Positions 37,719 to 47,365 of a stretch of DNA of 64,000 nucleotides are shown one piece after another. Position 1 is the stretch's first letter, and the number at the start of each line of letters is the position of its first letter. Below the pieces are notes generated by a model. That model searched no databases. It saw nothing but the letters and a program-made list of their open reading frames with translations, and was not told the origin of the DNA. The translations under genes and the position numbers were made by a program. Location of the stretch: positions 3,782,001 through 3,846,000 of the forward strand of contig NZ_JAUSUZ010000001.1 in the NCBI RefSeq assembly GCF_030813715.1, in the 5' to 3' direction. Origin of the DNA: Catenuloplanes indicus (lineage in GTDB: Bacteria > Actinomycetota > Actinomycetes > Mycobacteriales > Micromonosporaceae).

Positions 37719-39089
37719 ATGCCGACTTCGATGGGGCTGACCATGGGCACGCCGACCGACCATCTCTGGATGCACTTCACCCGGATGTCCAGCTTCCGCG
37801 GCGGCGAGGTGCCCACCATCGTGCGCGGCGAGGGCTCGTACGTGTGGGACTCCCGCGGTCGCCGCTACCTCGACGGCATCGCCGGCCTGTTCACCGTCAA
37901 CGCCGGTCACGGCCGCACCGAGCTGGCCGAGGCCGCCGCGAAGCAGGCCGCGGAGCTGGCGTACTTCCCGCTCTGGGGCGTCGCCCACCCGACCGCGATC
38001 GAGCTTTCCGAGCGGATCGCCGGGCTCGCCCCCGGCGACCTCAACCGCGTGTTCTTCACCACCGGCGGCTCCGAGGCGGTGGAGACCGCGTGGAAGCTGG
38101 CCCGGGCGTACTTCCGGAAGACCGGCAAGCCGGCCAAGCACAAGGTGATCAGCCGCTACCTGGCGTACCACGGCACCACGATGGGCGCGCTCTCGATCAC
38201 CGGCCTGCCCGCGATCAAGACCGACTTCGAGCCGCTGGTCACCGGCGGCGTCAAGACCGCGAACACGAACATCTACCGCGCGCCGGTGTACGGCGACGAC
38301 CCCGAGGCGTTCGGCATCTGGGCCGCGGACGAGATCGCGCGCGCGATCGAACGGGAGGGCGCGGACACGGTCGCCGCGGTGTTCCTGGAGCCGGTGCAGA
38401 ACGCGGGCGGTTGCTTCCCGCCGCCGCCCGGCTACTTCCAGCGGGTCCGGGAGATCTGCGACCGGTACGACGTGCTGCTCGTCTCGGACGAGGTGATCAG
38501 CGCGTGGGGGCGGCTCGGCGACTGGTTCGGTGCGCTGCGCTACGGCTACCAGCCGGACATCATCACCACCGCGAAGGCGCTGACCTCGGGCTACTCGCCG
38601 CTCGGTGCCACGATCGCCAGTGATCGGCTGATCGAGCCGTTCCTGCGTGACGGCGTGGCGTTCCTGCACGGCATCACGTTCGGCGGGCACCCGGTCTCGT
38701 CCGCGGTCGCGCTCGCCAACATCGACCTGATGGCCCGGGAGGACCTGAACGGGCACGTCCGGGCGAACGAGGCGGCGTTCCGGGCCACCCTGTCCAAGCT
38801 CAACGATCTGCCGATCGTGGGTGACGTGCGCGGCGACGGGTACTTCTACGGCATCGAGCTGGTCAAGGACAAGACGACGCGGGAGACGTTCGACGACGCG
38901 GAGTCGGAGCGGCTGCTGCGGGGGTTCCTGTCCGACGCGCTGTTCGAGGCCGGGCTCTACTGCCGCGCCGACGACCGCGGCGACCCGGTGGTCCAGCTCG
39001 CGCCGCCGCTGACCGCGGGCCAGGCCGAGTTCGACGAGATGGAGCGCATCCTGCGCGCGGTGCTCACCGAGGCGTACGGCCGGATCTGA
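37719..39089 (+). CDS. Class III PLP aminotransferase (putrescine/diamine type)
   Basis: A 456-residue aminotransferase of the SpuC/omega-amino acid:pyruvate branch. Features: TTGGSEAVETAWKLAR (114-129), YHGTT (150-154), PLP-nitrogen Asp257 in SDEVISAWGR and Schiff-base Lys286 in TTAKALTSG. Putrescine to 4-aminobutanal with pyruvate as acceptor is the likely reaction given the neighbouring polyamine importer, with the dehydrogenase and transaminase at 7.6-10.3 kb completing the path. ATGs at 37719, 37734 and 37743 are all possible; homology begins near DHLWMHF. Confidence 0.85.
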   Translation: MPTSMGLTMGTPTDHLWMHFTRMSSFRGGEVPTIVRGEGSYVWDSRGRRYLDGIAGLFTVNAGHGRTELAEAAAKQAAELAYFPLWGVAHPTAIELSERIAGLAPGDLNRVFFTTGGSEAVETAWKLARAYFRKTGKPAKHKVISRYLAYHGTTMGALSITGLPAIKTDFEPLVTGGVKTANTNIYRAPVYGDDPEAFGIWAADEIARAIEREGADTVAAVFLEPVQNAGGCFPPPPGYFQRVREICDRYDVLLVSDEVISAWGRLGDWFGALRYGYQPDIITTAKALTSGYSPLGATIASDRLIEPFLRDGVAFLHGITFGGHPVSSAVALANIDLMAREDLNGHVRANEAAFRATLSKLNDLPIVGDVRGDGYFYGIELVKDKTTRETFDDAESERLLRGFLSDALFEAGLYCRADDRGDPVVQLAPPLTAGQAEFDEMERILRAVLTEAYGRI

Positions 39090-39521
39090 TGGAGTATCAC
39101 GACGTCTCGTTCTGGATGTCCGGCGAGCGGCTCGGGGTGACGATCTACGAGCGCACACCGGTCACCGCGCTGACGCCCGGCAGTGGCGAGCGCAGCGGCG
39201 GCGCGCATACCGGCGACCGCGGAGGCGGGCACGGGCGGCCGCACGGCGCCCGCGGTGTCGCCGGGACGCCGTTCGGCCGGGTGCGGACGGACGTGCTGGT
39301 CCGGGCGACCGAGGGCTACACCGCCACGCTGCCCGGCGCACGACGCACGCTGGCACCGCTCTACTCGCTGATGATCGCCACCGCGCCGCTGCCCGCGTCG
39401 TTCTGGGCTGGCCGCGCGCGAGACGTTCAGCGACCACCGCCACCTGATCGTCTACGGTCAGCGAACCGATTCAGACCGCTTGGTGACCTCGTCCATCGCC
39501 TCGGGCGAGCAGCACACATGA
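39089..39521 (+). pseudogene. Broken FAD-dependent oxidoreductase gene
   Basis: The ATG overlaps the stop of the aminotransferase. The frame resembles the middle of a DAO-type flavoprotein (ERLGVTIYERTPVTALTPG, then VLVRATEGYTATLPGARR and PLYSLMIATAPLPASFW) but has no FAD-binding N-terminus. After ASFW the homology continues in another frame (LAARETFSDHRHLIVYGQRT) until a TGA at 39519-39521, so there is a frameshift near 39408, and the C-terminal half is absent. It is the relic of an oxidoreductase once coupled to the aminotransferase. Confidence 0.75.
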
Positions 39522-39522
39522 C

Positions 39523-39559
39523 AAGGCCCCCGAACCGTGACCGGTCCGGGGGCCCTTTT
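39523..39559. terminator. Intrinsic terminator
   Basis: A GGCCCCCG/CGGGGGCC stem around a 14-base loop is followed by CTTTT on the plus strand and preceded by an A-containing stretch for the other direction. It lies between the convergent pseudogene and protease gene and probably serves both. It is the clearest intrinsic terminator in the window. Confidence 0.8.
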
Positions 39560-39569
39560 CAGCGGTGCA

Positions 39570-41735
39570 TCAGGAGAGCGGGGCGCCGCCCGGCTGCACG
39601 ACGCCGTTCACCGTGAGGGTGTAGGGCGCGTACTGCTGGATCTGCTCGGTGGGCTCGTCGTAGGCGACGACCGCGACCACCTTCGGGAAGGCGGCGAGCA
39701 GCAGCGTGGAGAGCTGGCCGAGCTTCAGCGAGCTCTTCCCGTCGTACTCGAACTGCCAGGAGATGCCGAGCTTCTCGTCGATGCCGATCAGCTTGACGTT
39801 CCAGTTGTCGACCGGGGTCGGGGAGACCTCGGACGGCGAGTCGAACGGGTCGAGGCTGGAGCCGTCGCTGATCAGCGTGCCGCCGACCGCGATGTCGTCG
39901 ACGAGCAGACCGCCCTCGTTGACGCCACCGTCGGACACGTACCGGATGCTGATCAGCACCGACTGGCCGGCGTAGGCCGACAGGTCGTAGCTGTGCGGCT
40001 GATAACCGTCGGTGGTGCCGTTCAGGCCGGGGCCGAGCGGGGCGTCGACCGTCCGGTCACCGGGGATGATCGTGTACGTCTGGCCGCCGTCCGTGGACAC
40101 GGAGACGTACCCGTAGTCGTAGCCGGCCTCGGCGCCGTACTTGGCGTCGAAGGTCAGCGACGGCGACGCCGCCGGGACGGTCGCCTCGAACACGGCGGCC
40201 GCGTCGGTGTTGTTCTCGTTGCCGGAGAAGAGCACCGAGTCGCCGCCGTCGTTGACCAGGGTCCACTCCAGCGGCTGGGTGGGCAGCGTCGTCGCGCCGG
40301 TGAACTGCACCGAGCGCAGGTCCTTGCCCTTCAGCGCCTTGCCGTTGCGGTCCTGCAGCAGCACGTAGTCCGCGCCGTTGGGTGCGGCGCCGGGCGTGAC
40401 GTTCGCGTTCGGGTTCGCCAGGTTGACCGTGGAGTTGAGGCTCTTGCTGGTCACCCGGTTCTTCGGGACGCCGAGCGAGACGCCCCACCGGCCACCGACG
40501 ATCTTGTCCAGCAGCACCATCGACTGATAGTCGTGGATGAGCTGGTACAGATCCTTGACGCCGCGCTTCTTGACCTCCGCCGCCACGCTGGCCAGGCCCT
40601 GCAGCTCCGCGTCGCGGTGCAGCGCGGTGATGATCCCCAGCCCGTACCGGTCGTAGAGGAACTGCATGAACTCGTAGGCGTTGCCGTAGTCGGCGAGCAC
40701 CGCCGCCGGGTTCGGGTTCTCACCCCACAGGTTGAGCGAGTTCTCCGGGCCGCCGCAGTCGCGCGGGTTGACGTTGTACTGCGTCTGCACGCTGCCGAAG
40801 CCCTGGAAGCAGGCCAGGTGCCCGTCGTAGCCGGGCTCGTAGACCGTCGCCGCCGTGTTCGAGTAGCCGACGAGGAACTGCGCGAAGTCGGCCAGGCCCT
40901 CGTCGAGCCAGGTGGTCTCGCCCGGGTCGGCGTAGTTCTCCGCGAGGTGCTGCCACTCGTGCGCGAACGTGCCCTCGTAGGAGCGCGGCCGGGCCGGGCG
41001 GCTGGTGCAGACGTCGTCGGTCGGCTCGTTCGGCGGGTTGGCACCGGTGCGGTGCGCCCAGTCGAACGCGTCGATCGTCATGACGTTGCGGTCGGTGAGG
41101 TCGTTGAACTGCGACGAGTGGAAGCCGGCGATATAGGTGGTGGCCACCGGGAAGTCGTAGAAGTTGTCGTCCCGGACGTTGTCCACCAGCGTCACGGTCT
41201 TGTCGCCGTCACCGGTGAACTCAAGGCCCTCGATCTGCGAGTTCGTCCCGTCCCGGTCCGGCGGCGTGCTGAACGCCGCGCTCTCCTTCGGGAACATGTT
41301 CGTGTCGAACTCGTTGACCAGGTCCGCGACCTGCGTATCGGTGATCGCGACCGGGTCGGTCGGGTTGCGGCAGTCGCCCTCGGGGAAGGAGCGGTCGTTG
41401 GCGACCCAGACCTCGATCTTGTCGCCCACACCGCGAAGTGTGTATTCCTTCAGGTACAGCCGGCCCTGGGCGTCGTCGAGGGCCGGCCAGGCGCGCACCG
41501 TGCCGACCGGTGGCGTCGCCGCGGCGGCGGTGGTCGCACTCCTCCTGGCCTGCGTCGAGACCTCGAAGTCGCGCGTGAAGCCCTTCGCCTTCTCCTGATC
41601 CAGCGTCCGCATGTCGTTCGCGTAGGGCTCGATCGTCCCGCCGGGCTCGGCCGAGGCCGGCAGCGCCGGAAGCAGGGCAACGAGCGGCAGTGCCGCTATG
41701 GCGGCCACCGCTCCTCGGACATGGCTGAGTGCCAT
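39570..41735 (-). CDS. Secreted zinc metalloprotease, immune inhibitor A-like (M6 family)
   Basis: A 721-residue exported peptidase. The signal peptide ends near PASA (about residue 30), and a propeptide-like region follows. The zinc motif HEWQH is at residues 259-263 in GTFAHEWQHLAENYADPGETTWLDEGLADF; the downstream Glu of WLDEGLA is likely the third ligand. The C-terminal half is beta-rich (about 430-620), with a GGLLVDDIAVGG segment typical of M6/MAM-like modules. The ATG at 41735 follows AGGGAG; the upstream extension lacks a signal. Confidence 0.85.
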   Translation of the reverse strand: MALSHVRGAVAAIAALPLVALLPALPASAEPGGTIEPYANDMRTLDQEKAKGFTRDFEVSTQARRSATTAAAATPPVGTVRAWPALDDAQGRLYLKEYTLRGVGDKIEVWVANDRSFPEGDCRNPTDPVAITDTQVADLVNEFDTNMFPKESAAFSTPPDRDGTNSQIEGLEFTGDGDKTVTLVDNVRDDNFYDFPVATTYIAGFHSSQFNDLTDRNVMTIDAFDWAHRTGANPPNEPTDDVCTSRPARPRSYEGTFAHEWQHLAENYADPGETTWLDEGLADFAQFLVGYSNTAATVYEPGYDGHLACFQGFGSVQTQYNVNPRDCGGPENSLNLWGENPNPAAVLADYGNAYEFMQFLYDRYGLGIITALHRDAELQGLASVAAEVKKRGVKDLYQLIHDYQSMVLLDKIVGGRWGVSLGVPKNRVTSKSLNSTVNLANPNANVTPGAAPNGADYVLLQDRNGKALKGKDLRSVQFTGATTLPTQPLEWTLVNDGGDSVLFSGNENNTDAAAVFEATVPAASPSLTFDAKYGAEAGYDYGYVSVSTDGGQTYTIIPGDRTVDAPLGPGLNGTTDGYQPHSYDLSAYAGQSVLISIRYVSDGGVNEGGLLVDDIAVGGTLISDGSSLDPFDSPSEVSPTPVDNWNVKLIGIDEKLGISWQFEYDGKSSLKLGQLSTLLLAAFPKVVAVVAYDEPTEQIQQYAPYTLTVNGVVQPGGAPLS

Positions 41736-41971
41736 GAAGCTCCCTTCGGAGGGGTTCTCGTCCGCCCGGCCAACCGTCCGCATCGATCTGAGCTTGGCAA
41801 ATGCGTCGATCGCCGGGCCGGACGTGACGTTACGCCGAAGGCACGTCGCAGACCTCTCCCCGAAGGGCTTCAAGGGAAATCCCGGCTAACAGCATCCGAA
41901 CGAAACCCCAAAAAGGGCAAACAACCCCACGGGTACGTGGTAGAGCGCGCGGAATTGCCGGAAAGAACCGA

Positions 41972-42346
41972 TCAGGCCGGCGGGATGACACGCAGGTGCC
42001 CGCGGCGCCCGGTCTGCGGGCCGGGCTGCCCCGGCGCGGGCTTCTGCTCGTACTCCTCCGGCCGCGGCTGCACCGGCCGGGCCGCCTCGCGCACCGCCTC
42101 GGCCAGCGCGACCAGATCGTCCGTGGTCGGCGGCGGCGGCGTGAACTCGCCCTCGTGCCGGACCAGCTCCCAGCCGCGCGGCGCGGTCAGGCTGCGGGCA
42201 TGCGGCTCGCACAGGTCGTACGTATGCGGCTCGGCGAACGCGGAGAGCGGGCCGACCACGGCCGTGGACTCCGTGTAGACATAGGTCAACGTCGCTACGG
42301 CCTGCCGGGGGCAGCCGTTCCGGGAGCAACGCCGTGGTGACCTCAC
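41972..42346 (-). CDS. DUF3499 protein
   Basis: A 124-residue actinobacterial protein matching M. tuberculosis Rv3258c in position and type. Cysteines in CSRNGCPRQAVATLTYVY (about residues 7-12) and in YDLCEPHA (about 46) suggest a small zinc site; the WELVRHEGEF segment is conserved. The C-terminal third is Pro-rich. Function is unknown. It is divergent from the metallopeptidase gene, as in mycobacteria. GTG start. Confidence 0.85.
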   Translation of the reverse strand: MRSPRRCSRNGCPRQAVATLTYVYTESTAVVGPLSAFAEPHTYDLCEPHARSLTAPRGWELVRHEGEFTPPPPTTDDLVALAEAVREAARPVQPRPEEYEQKPAPGQPGPQTGRRGHLRVIPPA

Positions 42347-42494
42347 GGCAGAACGTTATCTCCCTTACCCGGTCCGCGCCCACGCGCCCGACTGCGACAC
42401 GCCGACCAGGCGATGATCACGATTCGGCGACACGCGGGAACGCGCGGTACCGGGCCGCGCCACGGGCCGCTCCGGCGGGACTACCCTGGGAGCC

Positions 42495-42983
42495 GTGACC
42501 GAGCGGACCAGCCCTGCCAGTGCAGGCCCGACCAGCGCCGCGGGCCCGACCAGCGCCGGGCCCGGCCGCCGGCCGCGCCGCGACCGCCACGGGCGCGGGC
42601 TGCGGGGGCGCCTGGTGCCCGCCACCGTGCCGCTGGCCCGCACCAAGGCGGAGATCTTCGACGACCTCGTACTGGACACGGTCGAAAGCCTGGAGCGGCG
42701 GTACGCGAAGGAGCTGGCCGGCGTCGAGTTCGCGGTCGAGGACGTGCCGCCGGACCTGAACGTCTACGACAGCGACGTGCTGGAGGACGGCGAGGTGCCG
42801 CTGGCCCGGCTGCTGCCCGGCCGCCCCGGCCGGCAGGAGGTGCCGCCGCGGATCGTCCTCTACCGCCGGCCGCTGGAGTTCCGCGCGATGGACCGCGACG
42901 ACCTGGCCGACCTGGTACACGACGTGATCATCGAGCAGGTGGCGAACCTGCTCGGTGTCGACCCGGACGAGCTCTCCTCGTAA
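42495..42983 (+). CDS. Metallopeptidase-family (zincin-like) protein, Rv3259 type
   Basis: A 162-residue protein of the minimal zincin family next to whiB in many actinomycetes. A low-complexity N-terminus (about 1-40) precedes the conserved domain: ARTKAEIFDDLVLDTVESLERR, FAVEDVPPD, IVLYRRPLEFRA and the motif LVHDVIIEQVANLLG (about 140-154), where the HxxxE-like motif HDVIIEQ replaces the usual HExxxE. Activity is unproven in the family. GTG start with GGAG upstream. Convergent with whiB. Confidence 0.82.
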   Translation: MTERTSPASAGPTSAAGPTSAGPGRRPRRDRHGRGLRGRLVPATVPLARTKAEIFDDLVLDTVESLERRYAKELAGVEFAVEDVPPDLNVYDSDVLEDGEVPLARLLPGRPGRQEVPPRIVLYRRPLEFRAMDRDDLADLVHDVIIEQVANLLGVDPDELSS

Positions 42984-43024
42984 GAGCGCCCCCCGGCGGC
43001 CCGTCGGGCCGACACACCCGCGCG

Positions 43025-43282
43025 TCAGGCCGCGCGGCGCTTGAGCTTGCGACGCTCCCGCTCGGAGAGTCCACCCCAGATGCCGAACCGCTCGTCGTGG
43101 CCGAGCGCGTACTCCAGGCACTCGCCCTTGACCTCGCAGCGGCCACAGATCCGCTTCGCCTCCCGCGTCGATCCCCCCTTCTCGGGGAAGAACGCCTCCG
43201 GGTCGGTCTGCGAGCACAGTGCCCGCTCCTGCCACTCCGGCGCATCCCCGAGCAGGTCGGCCACTTCCACTTGGCCGTCCAT
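43025..43282 (-). CDS. whiB: WhiB-family iron-sulfur transcriptional regulator
   Basis: An 85-residue Wbl protein. Cluster-binding cysteines are C23, C46, C49 and C55 (C-x22-C-x2-C-x5-C), followed by the GIWGG turn at 67-71 and a basic C-terminus (SERERRKLKRRAA) that contacts DNA or sigma factor. Its position beside DUF3499 and the metallopeptidase matches whiB2 of mycobacteria, a developmental/division regulator, so orthology is likely but not proven. The ATG at 43282 is the homology start. Confidence 0.92.
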   Translation of the reverse strand: MDGQVEVADLLGDAPEWQERALCSQTDPEAFFPEKGGSTREAKRICGRCEVKGECLEYALGHDERFGIWGGLSERERRKLKRRAA

Positions 43283-43585
43283 CAACGTGCCCCCTTCGCC
43301 GCCGGTGCACCACCGGCTGATCCCCCACGCGGAAGCGTGTCCAGCTACGTACGTACCACAAGCCCTTGCACCATCTGACAATCTGTGTCCGATTCGCGGC
43401 AAGTATGGCCTTCCGTTCGTACAACCCCATCGAAATTACACGCGTGTTATGCGTGCGTCGTCAAGCCGAACCTGATAAATAGGGTCACTTTCCCGGAGCG
43501 CCACCGTGAGTGGTCTCGTAACCTGCCCTATCGATTCAGACCCGGCCGGGGTAACGCCCGATCGGCGTGGCGCGCTGGAAAAAGA
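43283..43585. other. Upstream region of whiB
   Basis: About 300 bases between the fbiC stop and the whiB start. It is AT-richer than the flanks, especially 43380-43500. It probably contains the whiB promoter and a long leader, as is common for wbl genes. No clear promoter hexamers or hairpin can be singled out, and no gene is seen. Confidence 0.4.
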
Positions 43586-46108
43586 TCAGACGCGACCGTA
43601 CGCAGTGGTCCGTTGACGCGCGGGGCGACCCGCCTTCGCCGCGATGTCGTGCAGCTGCGCCACGGTACGCGCGGAGCCGTGGTCGGAGCCGGCCATCCGG
43701 GAGATGGTCTCCTCCATCAGCGTGCCACCGAGGTCGTTGCAGCCGCCGTTGAGCATCGCGACCGTGCCCTCGTCGCCCAGCTTCACCCAGGAACACTGGA
43801 TGTTGGAGATCCGGCCGTGCAGCAGGACGCGGGCCATCGCGTGCACCGCCCGGTTCTCCCGCCACGTCGGACCGGCCTTCGCGATGCCGGCCAGGTAGAT
43901 CGGCGCGTTCGTGTGCACGAACGGCAGCGCGACGAACTCGGTGAAGCCGCCGGTGCGGTCCTGGATACCGGCCAGCACCCGGAAGTGCTGGAGCCACTGC
44001 CGCGGGTGGTCGACGTGTCCGTACATCATGGTGCTGCTGGACCGGATGCCCACCTCGTGCGCGGTGGTGACCACGTCGACCCAGGCGGACGCGGGCAGCT
44101 TGCCCTTGGTCAGCACCCAGCGCACGTCGTCGTCGAGGATCTCCGCGGCCGTACCCGGGATGGTGTCCAGGCCGGCCTCTTTCAGCTCGGTCAGCCACTC
44201 GCGCACGGAGACACCCGCCTTCGCGGCCGCGGTCACGATCTCCATCGGCGAGTACGCGTGCACGTGCATCCCCGGCACCCGGCGCTTGACCGCGCGCACG
44301 ATGTCCGCGTACGCGCTGACCGGCATCTTCGGGTCGATGCCGCCCTGCATGCAGACCTCGACCGCGCCGAGCTTCCAGGCCTCCTCGGCTCGGTCCGCGA
44401 CCTGCTCGAGGGACAGCCGGAACGCGTCCGCGTCCCGCTCGCGCTGGGCGAACGCGCAGAACCGGCAGCCCACGTAGCAGACGTTGGTGAAGTTGATGTT
44501 CCGGTTCACGATGTACGTGATGTCGTCGCCGACCGCGTCCCGGCGCAGGTCGTCCGCGATCCGGGCGAGCTCGTCCAGCGCGCTGCCGTCCGCGTTGAAC
44601 AGCGCCATCGCCGCGTCCGTGTGCTCCTCGCGGAGCAGCGCGCCCGGGTCCTCGGCGGCCAGCTTCAGCCCGGCCAGCACGTCGGTCGGCAGCTTCTCCC
44701 GCGCCCCGGCCGAGGTGCGCGCGGCGTGCGCGGCCACGTCGTCCCAGTCGCCGTACACCTCGTCGAAGTCGCCGCGCCGGTCCTCGGTGCGGCCCTCCGT
44801 GTCGATCTCGGTGTGCAGATCGACCCGCCCGCCCGGGACGAACGCGTCCTCCGGCTCCTGCCACGGCCGGCCCTCCGGCCGCGCGGACTCGACCGCGAGA
44901 CCGGTCGCCGGGTCGGACAACGCGGCCACGTGCCCGGCCACCCGCGGATCCGTCCACTGCTCGCCGCGCAGCACGTACTCCGGGTAGATCGTCAGCCGCT
45001 CGCGCAGCGTGAAGCCGGCCTCGGCGCTGCGCCGGGCCAGCTCGTCGATCTGCGGCCAGGGGCGCTCCGGGTTCACGTGGTCCGGCGTCACCGGGGAGAC
45101 GCCGCCCCAGTCGTCGATGCCGGCCCGCAGCAGCAGCGCGAACTCGTCGTCGATCAGGTTCGGCGGGGCCTGGATGCGCATCGCCGGGCCGAACAGGATG
45201 CGGCCGACCGCGATCGTGGCGGCCAGCTCGTGCAGCTCCGCGTCCGGCATGCCGCGCATCGCGGTGTCCGGCTTCGCGCGGAAGTTCTGGATGATGACTT
45301 CCTGCACGTGGTGGTACTCACGCTGGGTGCGGCGGATCGCGAACAGCGAGTCGACCCGCTCCGCGCGCGTCTCGCCGATGCCGATCAGGATGCCGGTGGT
45401 GAACGGCACGCCGACCCGGCCCGCGTCGTCCAGCACGCGCAGCCGGACCGCCGGCTCCTTGTCCGGCGAGCCGTAGTGCGGGCCGCCCTTCTCCGACCAC
45501 AGCCGGGTGGCCGTGGTCTCCAGCATCATGCCCATGCTCGGCGCGACCGGCTTGAGCCTGGTCAGGTCGGCCCAGGACATCACGCCCGGGTTCAGGTGCG
45601 GCAGCAGGCCGGTCTCCTCCAGCACCGCGATCGCGCAGGCCCGCACGTAGTCCAGGGTGGAGTCGTAGCCGCGCTCGTCCAGCCACTGCCGGGCCGCGTC
45701 CCACCGGTCCTCCGGCGCGTCGCCCAGGGTGAACAGTGCTTCCTTGCAGCCCTGGGCCGCGCCCTCCCGGGCGATCGCCAGCACCTCGTCGCGGTCCAGG
45801 AACGGCGCGGGGAGCTTGTGCGGCACGGTGGCGAACGTGCAGTAGTGACAGCGGTCCCGGCAGAGCCGGGTCAGCGGGATGAAGACCTTCTTCGAGAACG
45901 TCACCACGCCCGGGCGGCCGGCCTCACGCAGGCCCGCGTCGCGGATGCCACCGGCGATCGCCAGCAGCTCGTCGAGCTGCTCACCACGGGCGGCGAGCAG
46001 CGTGGTCGCCTCGTCCGCGTCGAGGGACTTGCCGTCGGCGGCGCGGCGCAGCGCGCGCCGGATGCTCGCCTCGGTCGGCTGCTCTTCCCCGAATGCTGTC
46101 TCGGCCAT
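43586..46108 (-). CDS. fbiC: Bifunctional FO synthase (CofG-CofH fusion)
   Basis: Makes the deazaflavin FO, the chromophore of cofactor F420, from a flavin precursor and tyrosine. The 840-residue protein has two radical-SAM domains. The CofG-like half has C83-x3-C87-x2-C90 (CRDRCHYC) and the CofH-like half has C544-x3-C548-x2-C551 (CYVGCRFC). Other segments ([42 protein letters not shown]) are family-typical and the length is normal. fbiA and fbiB follow within 5 kb, so most of F420 synthesis is here. Confidence 0.96.
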   Translation of the reverse strand: MAETAFGEEQPTEASIRRALRRAADGKSLDADEATTLLAARGEQLDELLAIAGGIRDAGLREAGRPGVVTFSKKVFIPLTRLCRDRCHYCTFATVPHKLPAPFLDRDEVLAIAREGAAQGCKEALFTLGDAPEDRWDAARQWLDERGYDSTLDYVRACAIAVLEETGLLPHLNPGVMSWADLTRLKPVAPSMGMMLETTATRLWSEKGGPHYGSPDKEPAVRLRVLDDAGRVGVPFTTGILIGIGETRAERVDSLFAIRRTQREYHHVQEVIIQNFRAKPDTAMRGMPDAELHELAATIAVGRILFGPAMRIQAPPNLIDDEFALLLRAGIDDWGGVSPVTPDHVNPERPWPQIDELARRSAEAGFTLRERLTIYPEYVLRGEQWTDPRVAGHVAALSDPATGLAVESARPEGRPWQEPEDAFVPGGRVDLHTEIDTEGRTEDRRGDFDEVYGDWDDVAAHAARTSAGAREKLPTDVLAGLKLAAEDPGALLREEHTDAAMALFNADGSALDELARIADDLRRDAVGDDITYIVNRNINFTNVCYVGCRFCAFAQRERDADAFRLSLEQVADRAEEAWKLGAVEVCMQGGIDPKMPVSAYADIVRAVKRRVPGMHVHAYSPMEIVTAAAKAGVSVREWLTELKEAGLDTIPGTAAEILDDDVRWVLTKGKLPASAWVDVVTTAHEVGIRSSSTMMYGHVDHPRQWLQHFRVLAGIQDRTGGFTEFVALPFVHTNAPIYLAGIAKAGPTWRENRAVHAMARVLLHGRISNIQCSWVKLGDEGTVAMLNGGCNDLGGTLMEETISRMAGSDHGSARTVAQLHDIAAKAGRPARQRTTAYGRV

Positions 46109-46204
46109 TCGATGAGCCTAGGCCGTGGATCACCCCTTACCGGAGGTCCACCCCCCGGTAATTGTGATCACACGGCCCGTGTTCGACTGAGCGGAATAAA
46201 TGGG

Positions 46205-47248
46205 TCAGCGATTGTCCGCGTCTCGCGGCGGCTGCTCGGTCACGGCCGGCGGGTAACCCGCACCCTGCGGCTGGCCCGGGAACGGCTGCCCCGGCATGGG
46301 CTGCCCCGGCGTGGGCTGCCCCGGAGCGGACTGATGCGGAGCGGGCTGGTCCGAAGCAGGCTGGACCGGCGGCGCGGACTGCGGTGCGGGCGGGCCGGAC
46401 TGCGGCGCCGCCGGGTAGTACTGCTGCTGCGGTGCCGGGGGTGCCGACTGCGGGTCCGGGTACTGCGGCACGGCCGGTGAACCGGCGGGCGGCGGCTGCA
46501 CCGGGTATGCGGCGGTCTGGTCCGCCCCGAAGTTCTGCGGGTCGCCGTACGGCGCACCGTACTGCTGCTGCGGCGGGAACCCGTACTGCACGTGCTGACC
46601 CTGCTGCTGCGGCTGGCCGGGGTGCTGTGGCTGGCCTGGGTAGGGCTGGCCGGGGTACGGCTGACCCGGGTAGGGCTGGCCAGGGTACGGCCCCGGCTGC
46701 CCGTACATGCCCGGGACCGGCGGCGCCGGCTTCGGCCGCGGCGTGTAGTAGTGCGCCTGGAAGATCGTCCACACGCCGTACGCCACCAGGCCCAGGACCG
46801 CGGCCCAGGCCAGGCGTGCCAGCAACGCGGTGAAACCGTTCAGCACCGAGCCGGCCGCGAGGCTGACCACGCCGACCATCAGGCCGAAGAGCAGCCCGAA
46901 GAACGCGGACACCGCGAACTCCGCCAGCGCGACCGTGACGATCAGCTTCGCCCGCGACGCCGCAGGTGCGACGAACACCGCCAGCAGCACCGCGATCAGC
47001 GGGAAGCCGATGGTGACCAGGTTGATGAAGTCGCCGAACGACGCGGCGGCCCGGTCGGTGAACGCGCTCGCGCCGTAGCCGAACTGCACCGACAGGTTGA
47101 GGAACGCGATGAACAGGAAGACCGCGTTCGCGCCGAGCAGGACGAAGGCCGCGATCTCACGCAGCGGCTCGACCAGCTCGCGGACCGGCTTCTTACCGGC
47201 CGGCGCCGGGTGCTGTCCGGCTGCTGCCGGGTCGGGTTGGGTGGTCAC
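46205..47248 (-). CDS. Four-helix membrane protein with Pro/Gln-rich tail (unknown)
   Basis: A 347-residue protein. Residues 1-25 are Pro-rich and cytoplasmic. Four transmembrane helices lie at about 30-170 (FVLLGANAVFLFIAFLNL, NLVTIGFPLIAVLLAVFV, LIVTVALAEFAVSAFFGLLFGLM, LARLAWAAVLGLVAYGVW). The C-terminal half is a disordered tail with at least four PGQPY repeats, then Gln- and Pro-rich sequence. No domain of known function is recognised. GTG start with GGGGGAG upstream. It lies between fbiC and fbiA, but nothing ties it to F420. Confidence 0.7.
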   Translation of the reverse strand: MTTQPDPAAAGQHPAPAGKKPVRELVEPLREIAAFVLLGANAVFLFIAFLNLSVQFGYGASAFTDRAAASFGDFINLVTIGFPLIAVLLAVFVAPAASRAKLIVTVALAEFAVSAFFGLLFGLMVGVVSLAAGSVLNGFTALLARLAWAAVLGLVAYGVWTIFQAHYYTPRPKPAPPVPGMYGQPGPYPGQPYPGQPYPGQPYPGQPQHPGQPQQQGQHVQYGFPPQQQYGAPYGDPQNFGADQTAAYPVQPPPAGSPAVPQYPDPQSAPPAPQQQYYPAAPQSGPPAPQSAPPVQPASDQPAPHQSAPGQPTPGQPMPGQPFPGQPQGAGYPPAVTEQPPRDADNR

Positions 47249-47365
47249 GGCTCCCCCTGGGAAGTCATGTGCGTCGTTGTGTTCGGCGCGGTTGTCCCGC
47301 GCAGCCTAGCGTCCGCCCCGGACCGCCGCGACCGGCCTCCGGCGCGATGAGTAAGGATTGGGGGC

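Noticed and set aside
46640-46690. Short tandem repeats as a separate repeat element
   Set aside because: They are in-frame PGQPY codon repeats of the membrane protein tail and are described there.
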